A stretch of 64,000 nucleotides of DNA from an uncultured Spirochaetaceae bacterium (GTDB taxonomy: Bacteria; Spirochaetota; Spirochaetia; Sphaerochaetales; Sphaerochaetaceae). Location: assembly GCA_900321635.1 (NCBI GenBank), contig ONWV01000006.1, positions 26,283 through 90,282 of the forward strand. Direction: 5' to 3'. Positions within the stretch are counted from its first letter, which is position 1; the number at the start of each line of letters is the position of its first letter. The translations under genes were made by a program, and so were the position numbers. The notes beneath the pieces were generated by a model. That model saw only the letters and a program-made list of their open reading frames with translations. It was not told where the DNA came from and did not search any database. Below are positions 15,296 through 24,448 of this stretch, one piece after another.

Positions 15296-18214
15296 ATGCA
15301 CTACGAGCTTGATGAAACCTGGAAACCTTTCTCCTCTCTGATGCTGAAGCATATTTATAATATTCTTCTCATCTGTTCCGAATATGACCGCTTCATGCTT
15401 GAGGAAGACGGACGAGTGGAGGAGGCTCTTTACAAGGAGTATACCTCATTGGGACTTTCCAACCCTCCGAAGATAACGCATGTCAGCAGCGAGCAGGAGG
15501 CTCTGTCTCTTCTTAGAAGCCTCAATTTTGATCTTGTAATCTCAATGCTTGATTTGGGAACAGACCGTGTGGAGGTACTTGCCCAGCAGGTCAAAGCCAT
15601 TAACCCCGAACTGCCGTTCATAGCTCTTTCCCCGTCTCCCGACCACAGGAAGGCAAAGGTCCTTAAAGGCGAGGACTGCCCGTTCATTGACTATATGTTC
15701 TACTGGCTCGGAGACCCCTCTGTGTTCCTTGCAATGACAAAGCTTGTAGAGGACCGCATGAATGTGGATCACGACACAGATGAAGCCGATGTCCAGGTCA
15801 TAATCTTTGTAGAAGATTCCGTGCGTTTCATCTCTTCATATCTGCCTCAGATGTATATGCTTCTGATCGAGCAGAACAGAGCATCGATCCGCGAGGCACT
15901 GAACGAGTGGGGCACAAAGCTCAGAATGCGCGGCCGTCCGAAAATTCTTCTTGCCAAAACCTATGATCAGGCCATGGGACTTTACTACAAGTACAGACAG
16001 AACGTTCTGGGAGTAATCACAGATCTTACATTCGATTCCCCCTGGGGCCGCAATCTTGCCGGAGCCCATATCATAGAGGAAGTTCAGAAGGACAACCCCG
16101 AGTGCCCGATTCTGCTTCAATCCACAAGCAGGGAAGAGGCGGGCGAAGTTGCAAAAAAGTACGGAACGGACTTTATCTGGAAGCTGTCTCCGGACAGACA
16201 CATGGACCTTGCGGAGCACTTTAAGACAAGATATGACTTCGGTCCGTTTGTCTTCAAAGACCCCGCTACAGGAGCTGTTCTTGCAACCGTCTCAAGGATG
16301 AAGGAGCTTCAGGAAACGCTGAAGATCGTTCCGATCGAGTCCTTCATCTACCACACAAGGAAAAACGATTTCTCAAGATGGCTCAGAGCCCAGTCCCTCT
16401 ATCAGCTTGCAGCCAAGATAAAGCCAATCACGCTGAAAAGAGATGCCTCCAATGCAGAAGAGACGCGCGAGCTTATCTACAAGACAATCAAAGAATACAG
16501 AAAGGAACGCACCAGAGGAACAATAGCCCAGTTCAACAGGGAAAACTATGATGAGACGCTGTTCTTCTCAAGAATAGGCGATGGTTCTCTTGGCGGAAAG
16601 GGCCGAGGCCTTGCCTTCATTGCATTGGAGATGAAGGCTGCAGGCATCAGAAAGAAATATGACGGAATAAGAGTCTCGATTCCAAGGACCGTTGTAATCT
16701 CCACGGAGGTTTTTGACCAGTTCATGGAATACAACCACTTCTGGCCGGGAGACTTCATGCAAAAGTCGGACGACGAGATTCTTACGACCTTCATCGAAGG
16801 AAAGCTTCCCCAGGACTTTGCACTGGATCTTGCGCGCATTGCCGAGGTCATGACAGTTCCCATTTCAGTTCGTTCTTCCTCGCTTTTGGAAGACAGCCAT
16901 TTCCAGCCGTTTGCTGGCGTCTACCAGACCTGCATGATTCCCAATGTCGGACCAATTGAGAAGAGGATTTCGGATCTGGAGAAGGCCGTGAAGACGGTGT
17001 GGGCCTCAACCTATTTCTGCAACGCAAGGGAGTATCTCAAGCGTACGGGCCACGGAGTAGAGGATGAAAAGATGGCCGTTATCCTTCAGAACGTCACAGG
17101 ACGCGACTATGACGGATTCTGGCTTCCAAACATCTCCGGTGTGGCAAGGTCTTTGGATTACTATCCTGCGGGAAACAGAACAGCCGAGGACGGAATAGGA
17201 ATGCTTGCATTCGGAATGGGCAAGACCATAGTGGACGAAGGTTCCGCTTTCCGCTTCTGCCCTGCAAAACCCAAGATTCCCGTCAGCACCATGAACGGCA
17301 GAGTCTCTTCGCAGAGTATGTTCTATGCCCTGGACAGAAGCAGGGAGTTTGATCCTCACAAAGACATAGACAACCTTGTTCAGATGGATCTTGAAAAAGC
17401 CTACGATTGGCCCACGGCCACACGCGGCCTTGTCTCTGTCATGACGCCTTCGGGCTTTCTGTCGGAAAACTCGGGTGACGAGGGTTTTAAGAGCCTGACG
17501 TTCAACGGAATCATAAAATATGACATGATTCCGCTTGCTCGGATCATCGATGATGTTCTGAAGCTCGGAACAAAGACAATGTCAGAACCCGTTGAAATTG
17601 AGTTTGCCGTGAACATGGAGCATGAGGAGTGGATAGATTTTTCAATCCTTCAGATAAGGCCTATTTCCAACAGCGACAGATTCGAGGACATAGATGTCTC
17701 CGAAGAGGAGATGGAAAGAGCCCTTGTTTCCTGCACTCATGTCATGGGAAACGGCTCTGCCGAAGGAATCAGGGACATTATCTGTGTCAAACCCGATGTC
17801 TTTAAGCGCTCTGAGATGGTTCAGATGGCGTCTGAGCTTGAGATGCTCAACAAGGCTATGGAGCAGCAGTATGTTCTGATTGTGGCAGGAAGGCTTGGGT
17901 CTTCGGACAACTGGCTTGGAATCCCGTGTTCCTGGCCGCAGATCTCAAAGGCCCATGTCATAGTGGAAACAGGTCTTGCCGACATTCAGGCAGAGCCCAG
18001 CGAGGGAACACACTTCTTCCAGAACGTGACTTCCTTAGGCTGTCTCTATCTTTCCAACAATCCGCTGACAGGGGACGGAAGGCTGGACTTTGAGGGCATT
18101 CTGAGCCTTCCCAAAGTGGAGGAGACCAAGCATTTTGTCCACGTACGCACAGAGGAAGATCTTGTGATCAAGGCCGACGGCCTCAGCGGAAAGGCTGTTG
18201 TCAGTAAGGCATAG
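15296..18214 (+). CDS. Receiver-receiver-PPDK_N fusion protein (PEP/pyruvate-binding ATP-grasp domain)
   Basis: 972 aa, cytoplasmic. Two CheY-like regions come first: residues ~20-145 (YNILLICSEYD ... FDLVISMLDLG) and ~160-330 (VQVIIFVEDSVRF ... GVITDLTFD). After a helical linker there is a PPDK_N / PEP-synthase-type ATP-grasp domain (DGSLGGKGRGLAFI, VPISVRSSSLLEDS, FAGVYQT) reaching a FSILQIRPI-like end around residue 795. The swivelling His domain and PEP-binding barrel of true PEP synthase are absent, so it cannot be a complete PpsA or PpdK. Similar ~980-aa proteins occur in Bacteroidetes as uncharacterised PEP/pyruvate-binding proteins (memory). Likely a regulated phosphotransfer or ligase enzyme of unknown substrate. 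The upstream frame through the 9-bp repeats (DLQ/DFQ units) is not thought to be translated, because the SD sits before 15296. Confidence 0.7.
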   Translation: MHYELDETWKPFSSLMLKHIYNILLICSEYDRFMLEEDGRVEEALYKEYTSLGLSNPPKITHVSSEQEALSLLRSLNFDLVISMLDLGTDRVEVLAQQVKAINPELPFIALSPSPDHRKAKVLKGEDCPFIDYMFYWLGDPSVFLAMTKLVEDRMNVDHDTDEADVQVIIFVEDSVRFISSYLPQMYMLLIEQNRASIREALNEWGTKLRMRGRPKILLAKTYDQAMGLYYKYRQNVLGVITDLTFDSPWGRNLAGAHIIEEVQKDNPECPILLQSTSREEAGEVAKKYGTDFIWKLSPDRHMDLAEHFKTRYDFGPFVFKDPATGAVLATVSRMKELQETLKIVPIESFIYHTRKNDFSRWLRAQSLYQLAAKIKPITLKRDASNAEETRELIYKTIKEYRKERTRGTIAQFNRENYDETLFFSRIGDGSLGGKGRGLAFIALEMKAAGIRKKYDGIRVSIPRTVVISTEVFDQFMEYNHFWPGDFMQKSDDEILTTFIEGKLPQDFALDLARIAEVMTVPISVRSSSLLEDSHFQPFAGVYQTCMIPNVGPIEKRISDLEKAVKTVWASTYFCNAREYLKRTGHGVEDEKMAVILQNVTGRDYDGFWLPNISGVARSLDYYPAGNRTAEDGIGMLAFGMGKTIVDEGSAFRFCPAKPKIPVSTMNGRVSSQSMFYALDRSREFDPHKDIDNLVQMDLEKAYDWPTATRGLVSVMTPSGFLSENSGDEGFKSLTFNGIIKYDMIPLARIIDDVLKLGTKTMSEPVEIEFAVNMEHEEWIDFSILQIRPISNSDRFEDIDVSEEEMERALVSCTHVMGNGSAEGIRDIICVKPDVFKRSEMVQMASELEMLNKAMEQQYVLIVAGRLGSSDNWLGIPCSWPQISKAHVIVETGLADIQAEPSEGTHFFQNVTSLGCLYLSNNPLTGDGRLDFEGILSLPKVEETKHFVHVRTEEDLVIKADGLSGKAVVSKA

Positions 18215-18830
18215 ACTGAGCCCATGAGCTGTCAAGAAGGCTCATGAGGTCATTCATGTCCAGAATCTCGTAGTCTTTGGGAAGAACAAACAGGGACGGA
18301 TCTGCCTTGGGTGTGATTGAAGAGATGAATATTGCGTAGTTTTCTTCCGGACCTTTTTCCTGGATGGCGTAAATGTCGTTTCCGCTGTACCAGTAGATGG
18401 TCTGCTTGTCTCCTTCTATAAGTGTTTCATAGTAGAGGTTCTTGCCGTCGAATTTGCCGTTGCCGTTTTTCGTGTAAACAAAGACAGGCGGGAACTGCAG
18501 CATTGTTTCGCTGCCGATCGGCATGATCATGGCCATCTTTTCCTTTTCGTCGTACATGTAGAGCTTTCCGTCGTTTTTGAACAGGACTCCGGCCTTGTTG
18601 CCGTCTACGATGCTTTCCATGAGGTATTCACCGTTTTTCAGTGCGATGGTGACAGGAAGGCTGTCTCCTTCCCTGTTTCCTGATTCGTTGATCGTGCAGT
18701 TAATTCCTTTGATGGTGAAATCTCCGGTCTTGAAGATGTTTCCGTACTTTGTGAATTTTGTCGATGTGGCGGCAAAGACAAAAGTTGCGCAGAAAAGAAC
18801 AACAACAATGAAAAGCAGAGCTTTCTTCAT
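18201..18830 (-). CDS. Exported protein of unknown function
   Basis: 209 aa. Sec signal peptide (MKKALLFIVVVLFCATFVFA, cleavage near FAA). The mature part is beta-rich and soluble, resembling the DUF4412-like or outer-membrane-lipoprotein-sorting fold only loosely: repeated GEYLMES, KLYMYDEKEKMAMI and FVYTKNGNGKF strands. No enzyme motif seen. SD AAGGAAGG precedes the ATG; the promoter is TTGACG (18878-18883), 17 bp, GATAAA (18855-18860). The 3' end overlaps the convergent PPDK_N fusion gene by 14 bp. Confidence 0.65.
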   Translation of the reverse strand: MKKALLFIVVVLFCATFVFAATSTKFTKYGNIFKTGDFTIKGINCTINESGNREGDSLPVTIALKNGEYLMESIVDGNKAGVLFKNDGKLYMYDEKEKMAMIMPIGSETMLQFPPVFVYTKNGNGKFDGKNLYYETLIEGDKQTIYWYSGNDIYAIQEKGPEENYAIFISSITPKADPSLFVLPKDYEILDMNDLMSLLDSSWAQSMPY

Positions 18831-18854
18831 GGCATACCTTCCTTATATGTTTAC

Positions 18855-18883
18855 TTTATCGTCCAATAATTAGTTGCCGTCAA
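18855..18883 (-). promoter_or_regulatory. Promoter of the exported-protein gene
   Basis: TTGACG, 17 bp, GATAAA. It starts immediately downstream of the PFOR terminator T tract, so PFOR read-through would feed this gene. Confidence 0.6.
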
Positions 18884-18919
18884 GAAAAAAAAGGGGAACC
18901 GCGTAGGCGATTCCCCTTT
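18884..18919 (-). terminator. Intrinsic terminator of PFOR
   Basis: Minus strand: AAGGGGAA paired with TTCCCCTT around a 12-nt loop, followed by a run of eight T. Confidence 0.9.
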
Positions 18920-18937
18920 CTCATCTGGTGTGAGCTA

Positions 18938-21900
18938 TCACTCGTTGTACATCGCAATGAGCTTTGTGAGGTGCTCATAGCGCTTCTTTGCCTCTTCCTC
19001 GTTCAGCTTGAACAGGACATCGGCACGAGCCGGGAACTCACGTGTGAGTCTGCTGTAACGGGCCTCGTTCATCAGGAACTCCTGGTATCCGCCTGCCGGA
19101 GCCTTGGAGTCGAGAGTGAACTTCTTCTCTGCTTCCGGATTGTAGCGGAACAGGTTCCAGTAACCGCAGTCGACAGCCTTCTTCATTTCCTTCTGGCAGT
19201 TGGTCATTCCGCCCTTGATTGAGTGCATCTCACAAGGAGCATAACCGATGATCAGAGAAGGTCCATGATAGGCCTCGGCCTCTGTGATGGCCTTGATTGT
19301 CTGGGCCGGGTTTGCACCCATTGCAACCTGTGCGACATAGACGTAGCCGTACTGCATTGCAATCTCTGAGAGGGACTTCTTCTTGACTTCCTTACCGGCG
19401 GCAGCAAACTGTGCGACCTGTCCGATGTTGGATGCCTTGGAAGCCTGTCCACCTGTGTTGGAGTAGACCTCAGTGTCGAATACGAAGATGTTGACGTCCT
19501 TCTTGGAAGCGATGACATGGTCAAGTCCACCGTAACCGATATCGTATGCCCATCCGTCTCCTCCGAAGATCCAGACTGACTTCTTGCCCAGGTATTCCTT
19601 CTTCTCAAGGATTGCCTTGGCTGCTGCATCTCCCTTTTTCTCGAGAGCTGCAATCAGAGCCGCTGTAGGAGCCTTGTTGGCTTCGCCGTCTGCCATTGTG
19701 TCGAGCCAAGCCTTTGCGACGTCCTGGAGGGAAGCGTCTGCCTCGGCGATTGCCTTGACCTGCTCAGCCAGATCCTCACGGATCTTGTCCTGTCCGATGA
19801 ACATTCCAAGACCGTGCTCTGCGTTATCCTCGAACAGTGAGTTGCACCATGCCGGTCCGTGACCGTTCTTGTCGGTGCAGTACGGGGATGTTGAAGCCGG
19901 GCCGCCCCAGATTGAAGAACAACCTGTTGCGTTGGAGATGTACATTCTGTCTCCGAACAGCTGTGTGACAAGGCGGGCATAGCTGGTCTCTGCACAACCT
20001 GCACAGGAGCCTGAGAACTCCAGCATCGGCTGGCGGAACTGGCTTCCCTTGACTGTGTAGTCCTGCATATCCTTCTTGTCGGATACCTTTGCGACGCAGT
20101 AGTCGAATACCGGCTGCTGTGCAAGCTCCTCTTCCTGCGGGACCATGGTCAGAGCTGCAACAGGACATGCGCCTACGCAGACTCCGCAACCCATACAATC
20201 GAGCGGGGAGATGGCGATTGTGAACTTGTAGACGCCCTTGCCCTTTCCGGCCTTGACGTCGACGACCTGTGCTGCTGCCGGGATGGCTGCTGCTTCCTCA
20301 GCTGTGAGGGCATAAGGTCTGATTGTTGCGTGCGGGCAGACATAAGAACAGTTGTTACACTGGATACACTTGGAAGCTTCCCACTTGGGAACTGAGACTG
20401 CAACGCCTCTCTTCTCGTATGCTGCTGCACCAAGCTCGAACTGACCGTCCACATGATCCATGAATGCTGAGACCGGGAGGCTGTCGCCGTCCATCTTGTC
20501 AACAGGATCAAGGATGTTTGTGACCATCTTGACCAGCTCAGCCTTTCCGACCTTCTTGGCTGCTGCCTTCTCATCGGTTGCGTTTGCCCAGTCTGCTGGA
20601 ACGTTGAACTTCTTGAAAGCTGTAGCACCAAGGTCAATGGCCTTGTGGTTCATGTCAACGATGTCCTGGCCCTTCTTGAGGTAAGACTGTGTTGCCTTTT
20701 CCTTCATGTGGGCGATTGCCTCTTCCTGAGGCATGACCTTTGCCAGTGTGAAGAATGCGCTCTGGAGAATTGTGTTTGTTCTCTTGCCCATTCCGATCTT
20801 CTGTGCGAGGTCAATAGCATCGATGGTGTAGACCTGGATGTTGTTCTTTGCGATATAGCGCTTGGAAGCTGCATCGACGTGGTGTGAGAGTTCCTCGTCA
20901 TTCCACTGGCAGTTGATCATGTAAACTCCGTTCGGCTTGACGTCCTGGACCATCTTGAAGCCCTTTGTGACGTAGCTGGGGTTGTGACATGCAACGAAGT
21001 CTGCCTTGTTGATGTAGTACGGGCTCTTGATCGGATGATCGCCGAATCTGAGGTGGCTGATTGTCACGCCGCCTGTCTTCTTTGAGTCATACTGGAAGTA
21101 AGCCTGGACATACTTGTCGGTGTAGTCTCCGATGATCTTGATGGAGTTCTTGTTTGCTCCGACTGTTCCGTCTCCGCCGAGGCCCCAGAATTTGCACTCG
21201 ATAGTTCCGGGAGCTGCTGTGTTCGGGCAGTTCTTGTCTTCCTCGAGGCTGAGGTTTGTAACATCATCGACGATTCCGATTGTGAACTGGCGCTTCGGAG
21301 CAGCCTTCTTAAGCTCGTTGAATACTGCGAACACTGATGAAGGTGGAGTATCCTTGGAACCGAGTCCGTAGCGGCCTCCGACGATCTTGATGTTCTCAAG
21401 ACCTGCGTTTGCAAAGGCTGTGACGACATCGAGGTAAAGCGGCTCACCCTGTGCGCCGGGCTCCTTTGTTCTGTCGAGGACTGCAACCTTCTTGACTGTC
21501 TTCGGAAGAGCTGCGATGAGTCTGTCTGCTGCAAACGGTCTGTAAAGTCTGACCTTGATGATACCGACCTTCTCTCCGTGAGCGTTGAGGTAATCAATAA
21601 CCTCGTCTGCGACGTCGCAGATTGAACCCATGGCGATGATGACGCGGTCTGCATCAGGAGCTCCGTAGTAGTTGAAGAGCTTGTAGTCTGTTCCGAGCTT
21701 GGCGTTGATCTTGTCCATGTAGGACTCGACGACTGCAGGAAGATCATCATAGAACTTGTTGCAGGCTTCTCTGTGCTGGAAGAAGATGTCTCCGTTCTCG
21801 TGGCTTCCTCTCATGTGCGGGTGCTCAGGATTGAGAGCATGCTTTCTGAATTCCTCAACGGCCTTCATGTCGCACATGTCCTTGAGATCTGCATAATCCC

Positions 21901-22456
21901 AGACTGCGATCTTCTGAATCTCGTGACTGGTTCTGAATCCATCAAAGAAATTGATGAAAGGAACCTTTCCTGTAAGAGCTGAAAGGTGGGCCACAGGGGA
22001 GAGGTCCATGACTTCCTGAACGTTGCCCTCGCAGAGCATTGCGAAACCTGTCTGGCGGCAAGCCATGACATCACTGTGGTCACCGAAGATGTTCAGAGCC
22101 TGTGTAGAGACTGTTCTTGCGCTGACGTGGAACACACAAGGAAGCTGCTCAGCAGCAATCTTGTACATGTTCGGGATCATCAGCAGAAGTCCCTGTGATG
22201 CTGTGTAGGTGGTTGTCAGTGCACCGGCTCCGAGAGAACCGTGGACTGCTCCAGCTGCACCAGCTTCTGACTGCATCTCAACGACCTTTACTTTTGTGCC
22301 GAAGATGTTCTTCAGGCCGTTTGCGCTCCACTGGTCGACAAAGTCCGCCATTGGGCTTGAAGGGGTGATGGGATAAATGGCAGCAACTTCGGAGAAAGCA
22401 TAGCTTACGTGAGCAGCTGCATTGTTACCATCCATGGATTTCATTTTTCTCACCAT
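18938..22456 (-). CDS. nifJ: Pyruvate:ferredoxin (flavodoxin) oxidoreductase
   Basis: 1172 aa single-chain homodimeric type. Oxidises pyruvate plus CoA to acetyl-CoA and CO2, reducing ferredoxin. Domains: pyrimidine-binding domain I with YPITPSSPMAD; gamma-type domain (GGVTISHLRFGDHPIKSPY); two 4Fe-4S motifs (CIQCNNCSYVCPH and CMGCGVCVGACPV, about residues 690 and 750); TPP/Mg site GDGWAYDIGYGGLDH followed by DTEVYSNTGGQ. Cys in CAGCAETSY and TGCSSIWGG help bind the proximal cluster. AAGGAGG lies 8 nt before ATG 22456. A terminator follows. Supplies reduced ferredoxin to the hydrogenase encoded next door as a separate transcript. Confidence 0.97.
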   Translation of the reverse strand: MVRKMKSMDGNNAAAHVSYAFSEVAAIYPITPSSPMADFVDQWSANGLKNIFGTKVKVVEMQSEAGAAGAVHGSLGAGALTTTYTASQGLLLMIPNMYKIAAEQLPCVFHVSARTVSTQALNIFGDHSDVMACRQTGFAMLCEGNVQEVMDLSPVAHLSALTGKVPFINFFDGFRTSHEIQKIAVWDYADLKDMCDMKAVEEFRKHALNPEHPHMRGSHENGDIFFQHREACNKFYDDLPAVVESYMDKINAKLGTDYKLFNYYGAPDADRVIIAMGSICDVADEVIDYLNAHGEKVGIIKVRLYRPFAADRLIAALPKTVKKVAVLDRTKEPGAQGEPLYLDVVTAFANAGLENIKIVGGRYGLGSKDTPPSSVFAVFNELKKAAPKRQFTIGIVDDVTNLSLEEDKNCPNTAAPGTIECKFWGLGGDGTVGANKNSIKIIGDYTDKYVQAYFQYDSKKTGGVTISHLRFGDHPIKSPYYINKADFVACHNPSYVTKGFKMVQDVKPNGVYMINCQWNDEELSHHVDAASKRYIAKNNIQVYTIDAIDLAQKIGMGKRTNTILQSAFFTLAKVMPQEEAIAHMKEKATQSYLKKGQDIVDMNHKAIDLGATAFKKFNVPADWANATDEKAAAKKVGKAELVKMVTNILDPVDKMDGDSLPVSAFMDHVDGQFELGAAAYEKRGVAVSVPKWEASKCIQCNNCSYVCPHATIRPYALTAEEAAAIPAAAQVVDVKAGKGKGVYKFTIAISPLDCMGCGVCVGACPVAALTMVPQEEELAQQPVFDYCVAKVSDKKDMQDYTVKGSQFRQPMLEFSGSCAGCAETSYARLVTQLFGDRMYISNATGCSSIWGGPASTSPYCTDKNGHGPAWCNSLFEDNAEHGLGMFIGQDKIREDLAEQVKAIAEADASLQDVAKAWLDTMADGEANKAPTAALIAALEKKGDAAAKAILEKKEYLGKKSVWIFGGDGWAYDIGYGGLDHVIASKKDVNIFVFDTEVYSNTGGQASKASNIGQVAQFAAAGKEVKKKSLSEIAMQYGYVYVAQVAMGANPAQTIKAITEAEAYHGPSLIIGYAPCEMHSIKGGMTNCQKEMKKAVDCGYWNLFRYNPEAEKKFTLDSKAPAGGYQEFLMNEARYSRLTREFPARADVLFKLNEEEAKKRYEHLTKLIAMYNE

Positions 22457-22605
22457 GAAAGAAGCCTCCTTGATATGGATTCGTCGTTCCTATTTTCCGA
22501 CGCCCATACTTATTCGAATGAAAATAAATGTCCGGCAAAAAGGCTAACCCGACCTTTTGTGCCATTATTGAGGATAAACTGAAATAGATATATTTACAAG
22601 ATTAG

Positions 22606-22644
22606 TAATAAAAGAATTCCGCCCACATTGTATGCAGGCGGAAT
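22606..22644 (-). terminator. Intrinsic terminator of the hydrogenase operon
   Basis: Minus strand: ATTCCGCC, 13-nt loop, GGCGGAAT, then TCTTTTATT; 26 nt beyond the hydA stop. Confidence 0.8.
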
Positions 22645-22669
22645 CGGTTGCAATCTCACAAAAGCGCTA

Positions 22670-24436
22670 TTACCTGAAGGCTTCTCTTCCCTCGTAGTGG
22701 GTGTGGAGCAGCTCATGCGCAAGGTGCGAATTCGGCTCTCCGAGGAACTTCTCGTAAAGCTCGATGACCTGCGGGTTTTTGTGGGACTGGCGCAGAGTCT
22801 GTCTTTCGTCCTCTGAGTACAGGGCCTTGGCGCGCTTTTCCTTGTATGTGTCAAGAATGTCATCATCCTCGTGCGGAAGGAAGACCGGCCTGATGTAGGG
22901 CTGTCCGCCGCCGTTGATGCAGCCACCCGGGCATCCCATTATCTCGATGAACTGGTACTTGGACTTTCCTGCGCGGATTTCATCAAGAAGAATCTTTGCA
23001 GACTTCATTCCGGAAGCAATGGCCACGCTGACCTTTGTTCCGTTGATATCCAGAGTTGCCTCTCTGACACCTGCATCGTGTCCGCGGACCTCGTCGAATG
23101 TAATCTTTCCGTACTCCTTGCCTGTGAGCTTGTAGTAGACGGTTCTCAGGGCGGCTTCCATGACGCCTCCTGTGACTCCGAAGATAACGGCTGCTCCTGT
23201 GTAGTCTCCCATGATGTCCTGATCCCAGTCCTCATCGGGAAGCATGTCATATCTGATTCCGCTTCTTCTGATCATCTTGGCAAGCTCGCGTGTTGTGATG
23301 ACGGCATCAACATCCCTGATTCCGTCATGCTCCATCATCGGTCTGTCCTTTTCGAACTTCTTTGCCACGCAAGGCATGACAGAGACTACAAAGACCTCTT
23401 TGGGGTCATAGCCGTTCTGCTTTGCCCAATAGGATTTGATGATGGCTCCCTGCATCTGGTGCGGGGACTTGCAGCTTGAGACGTGAGGTAAAAGGTCTGC
23501 GTAGTTGCACTCGGCATAGTTGATCCATCCCGGTGAGCAGCTTGTGATCATGGGAAGGACACCGCCGTTTTTGATTCTTCCGAGAAGCTCTGTGCCTTCC
23601 TCCATGATGGTGAGGTCGGCTCCGAAGTTGACATCGTAGACACGCTCAAAGCCGAGTCTTCTCATGGCGGCGATCATCTTGCCGGTGGTCGGTGTGCCTA
23701 CAGGATAACCGAACTCTTCTCCGATTGCGGCTCTGACAGCAGGAGCTGCCTGGATGACCACATGTTTTCCTGATCTTAAGGCATCATCGACCTTGTCGAT
23801 CTCCGATTTCTCCATAAGGGCTCCGGTGGGGCAGACTGAGACGCACTGTCCGCACTGGATGCAAGGTGAGTTCTGGAAGCTTCTGTTCTGAGCAGGGGCG
23901 ACGATTGTGTTGAAACCTCTGTTCTCAAAGCCAAGGACGCTCAGTCCGTGGGCATTCTGACAACGTGCGATACAGCGTCCGCAGAGGATGCACTTGGAGG
24001 TGTCTCTGATAAGAGCAGGGGCAAGGACATCGAGTGTTGTCTCTGAATGGACACCCTCATATGCCTTCTCTCTTGCTCCTGTAAGCTGGGCCACATAGAG
24101 AAGCTCGCAGGAGCCGTTCTTGTCGCACTGCTGACAGTCCTTGCTGTGGTTTGACAGAAGAAGCTCGACACTGCGTCTTCTTGCCTCAATTGCCTTTGGG
24201 GTGGAAATTCTGATTTCCATTCCCTCGCTTACGGGGTAGACGCAGCTGGCCACAAGACCTCTGGCGCCTGTTGCCTCTACAAGGCAGACGCGGCAGGAGC
24301 CCTGGTTGCACTCACCGTGGTTGAATGCGCAAAGAGACGGGATTTCGTAACCGCATTTTCTGGCTGCCTCCAAAATGGTGAGGCCGCTTTCCACCTGATA
24401 GGGGATTCCTTCAATCTTAATGTTGACTAATGACAT
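22670..24436 (-). CDS. hndD: [FeFe]-hydrogenase catalytic subunit (HndD/HydA type)
   Basis: 588 aa. Order: N-terminal 2Fe-2S ferredoxin (CGYEIPSLCAF, CNQGSCRVCLVE), His-Cys-type cluster (HSKDCQQCDKNGSCEL), two 4Fe-4S clusters (CILCGRCIARCQNAHG, CIQCGQCVSVCPTGA), then the H-cluster domain with TSCSPGWI (L1), VMPCVAKKFE (L2) and MGCPGGCINGGGQP (L3). A small C-terminal helix region follows. All H-cluster Cys are present. Domain order is that of the catalytic subunit of trimeric, NAD(P)-linked, often electron-bifurcating hydrogenases. SD GGGAGG before the ATG, 12 nt after hndC. Maturases HydEFG are not in this window. Confidence 0.95.
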   Translation of the reverse strand: MSLVNIKIEGIPYQVESGLTILEAARKCGYEIPSLCAFNHGECNQGSCRVCLVEATGARGLVASCVYPVSEGMEIRISTPKAIEARRRSVELLLSNHSKDCQQCDKNGSCELLYVAQLTGAREKAYEGVHSETTLDVLAPALIRDTSKCILCGRCIARCQNAHGLSVLGFENRGFNTIVAPAQNRSFQNSPCIQCGQCVSVCPTGALMEKSEIDKVDDALRSGKHVVIQAAPAVRAAIGEEFGYPVGTPTTGKMIAAMRRLGFERVYDVNFGADLTIMEEGTELLGRIKNGGVLPMITSCSPGWINYAECNYADLLPHVSSCKSPHQMQGAIIKSYWAKQNGYDPKEVFVVSVMPCVAKKFEKDRPMMEHDGIRDVDAVITTRELAKMIRRSGIRYDMLPDEDWDQDIMGDYTGAAVIFGVTGGVMEAALRTVYYKLTGKEYGKITFDEVRGHDAGVREATLDINGTKVSVAIASGMKSAKILLDEIRAGKSKYQFIEIMGCPGGCINGGGQPYIRPVFLPHEDDDILDTYKEKRAKALYSEDERQTLRQSHKNPQVIELYEKFLGEPNSHLAHELLHTHYEGREAFR

Positions 24437-24448
24437 GGCTTTCCTCCC

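Noticed and set aside
15066..15296. Plus-strand frame through the second 41-bp repeat and the 9-bp repeats
   Set aside because: Low-complexity, driven by tandem repeats (KICKISK-type), no SD; the region is a promoter and repeat array.
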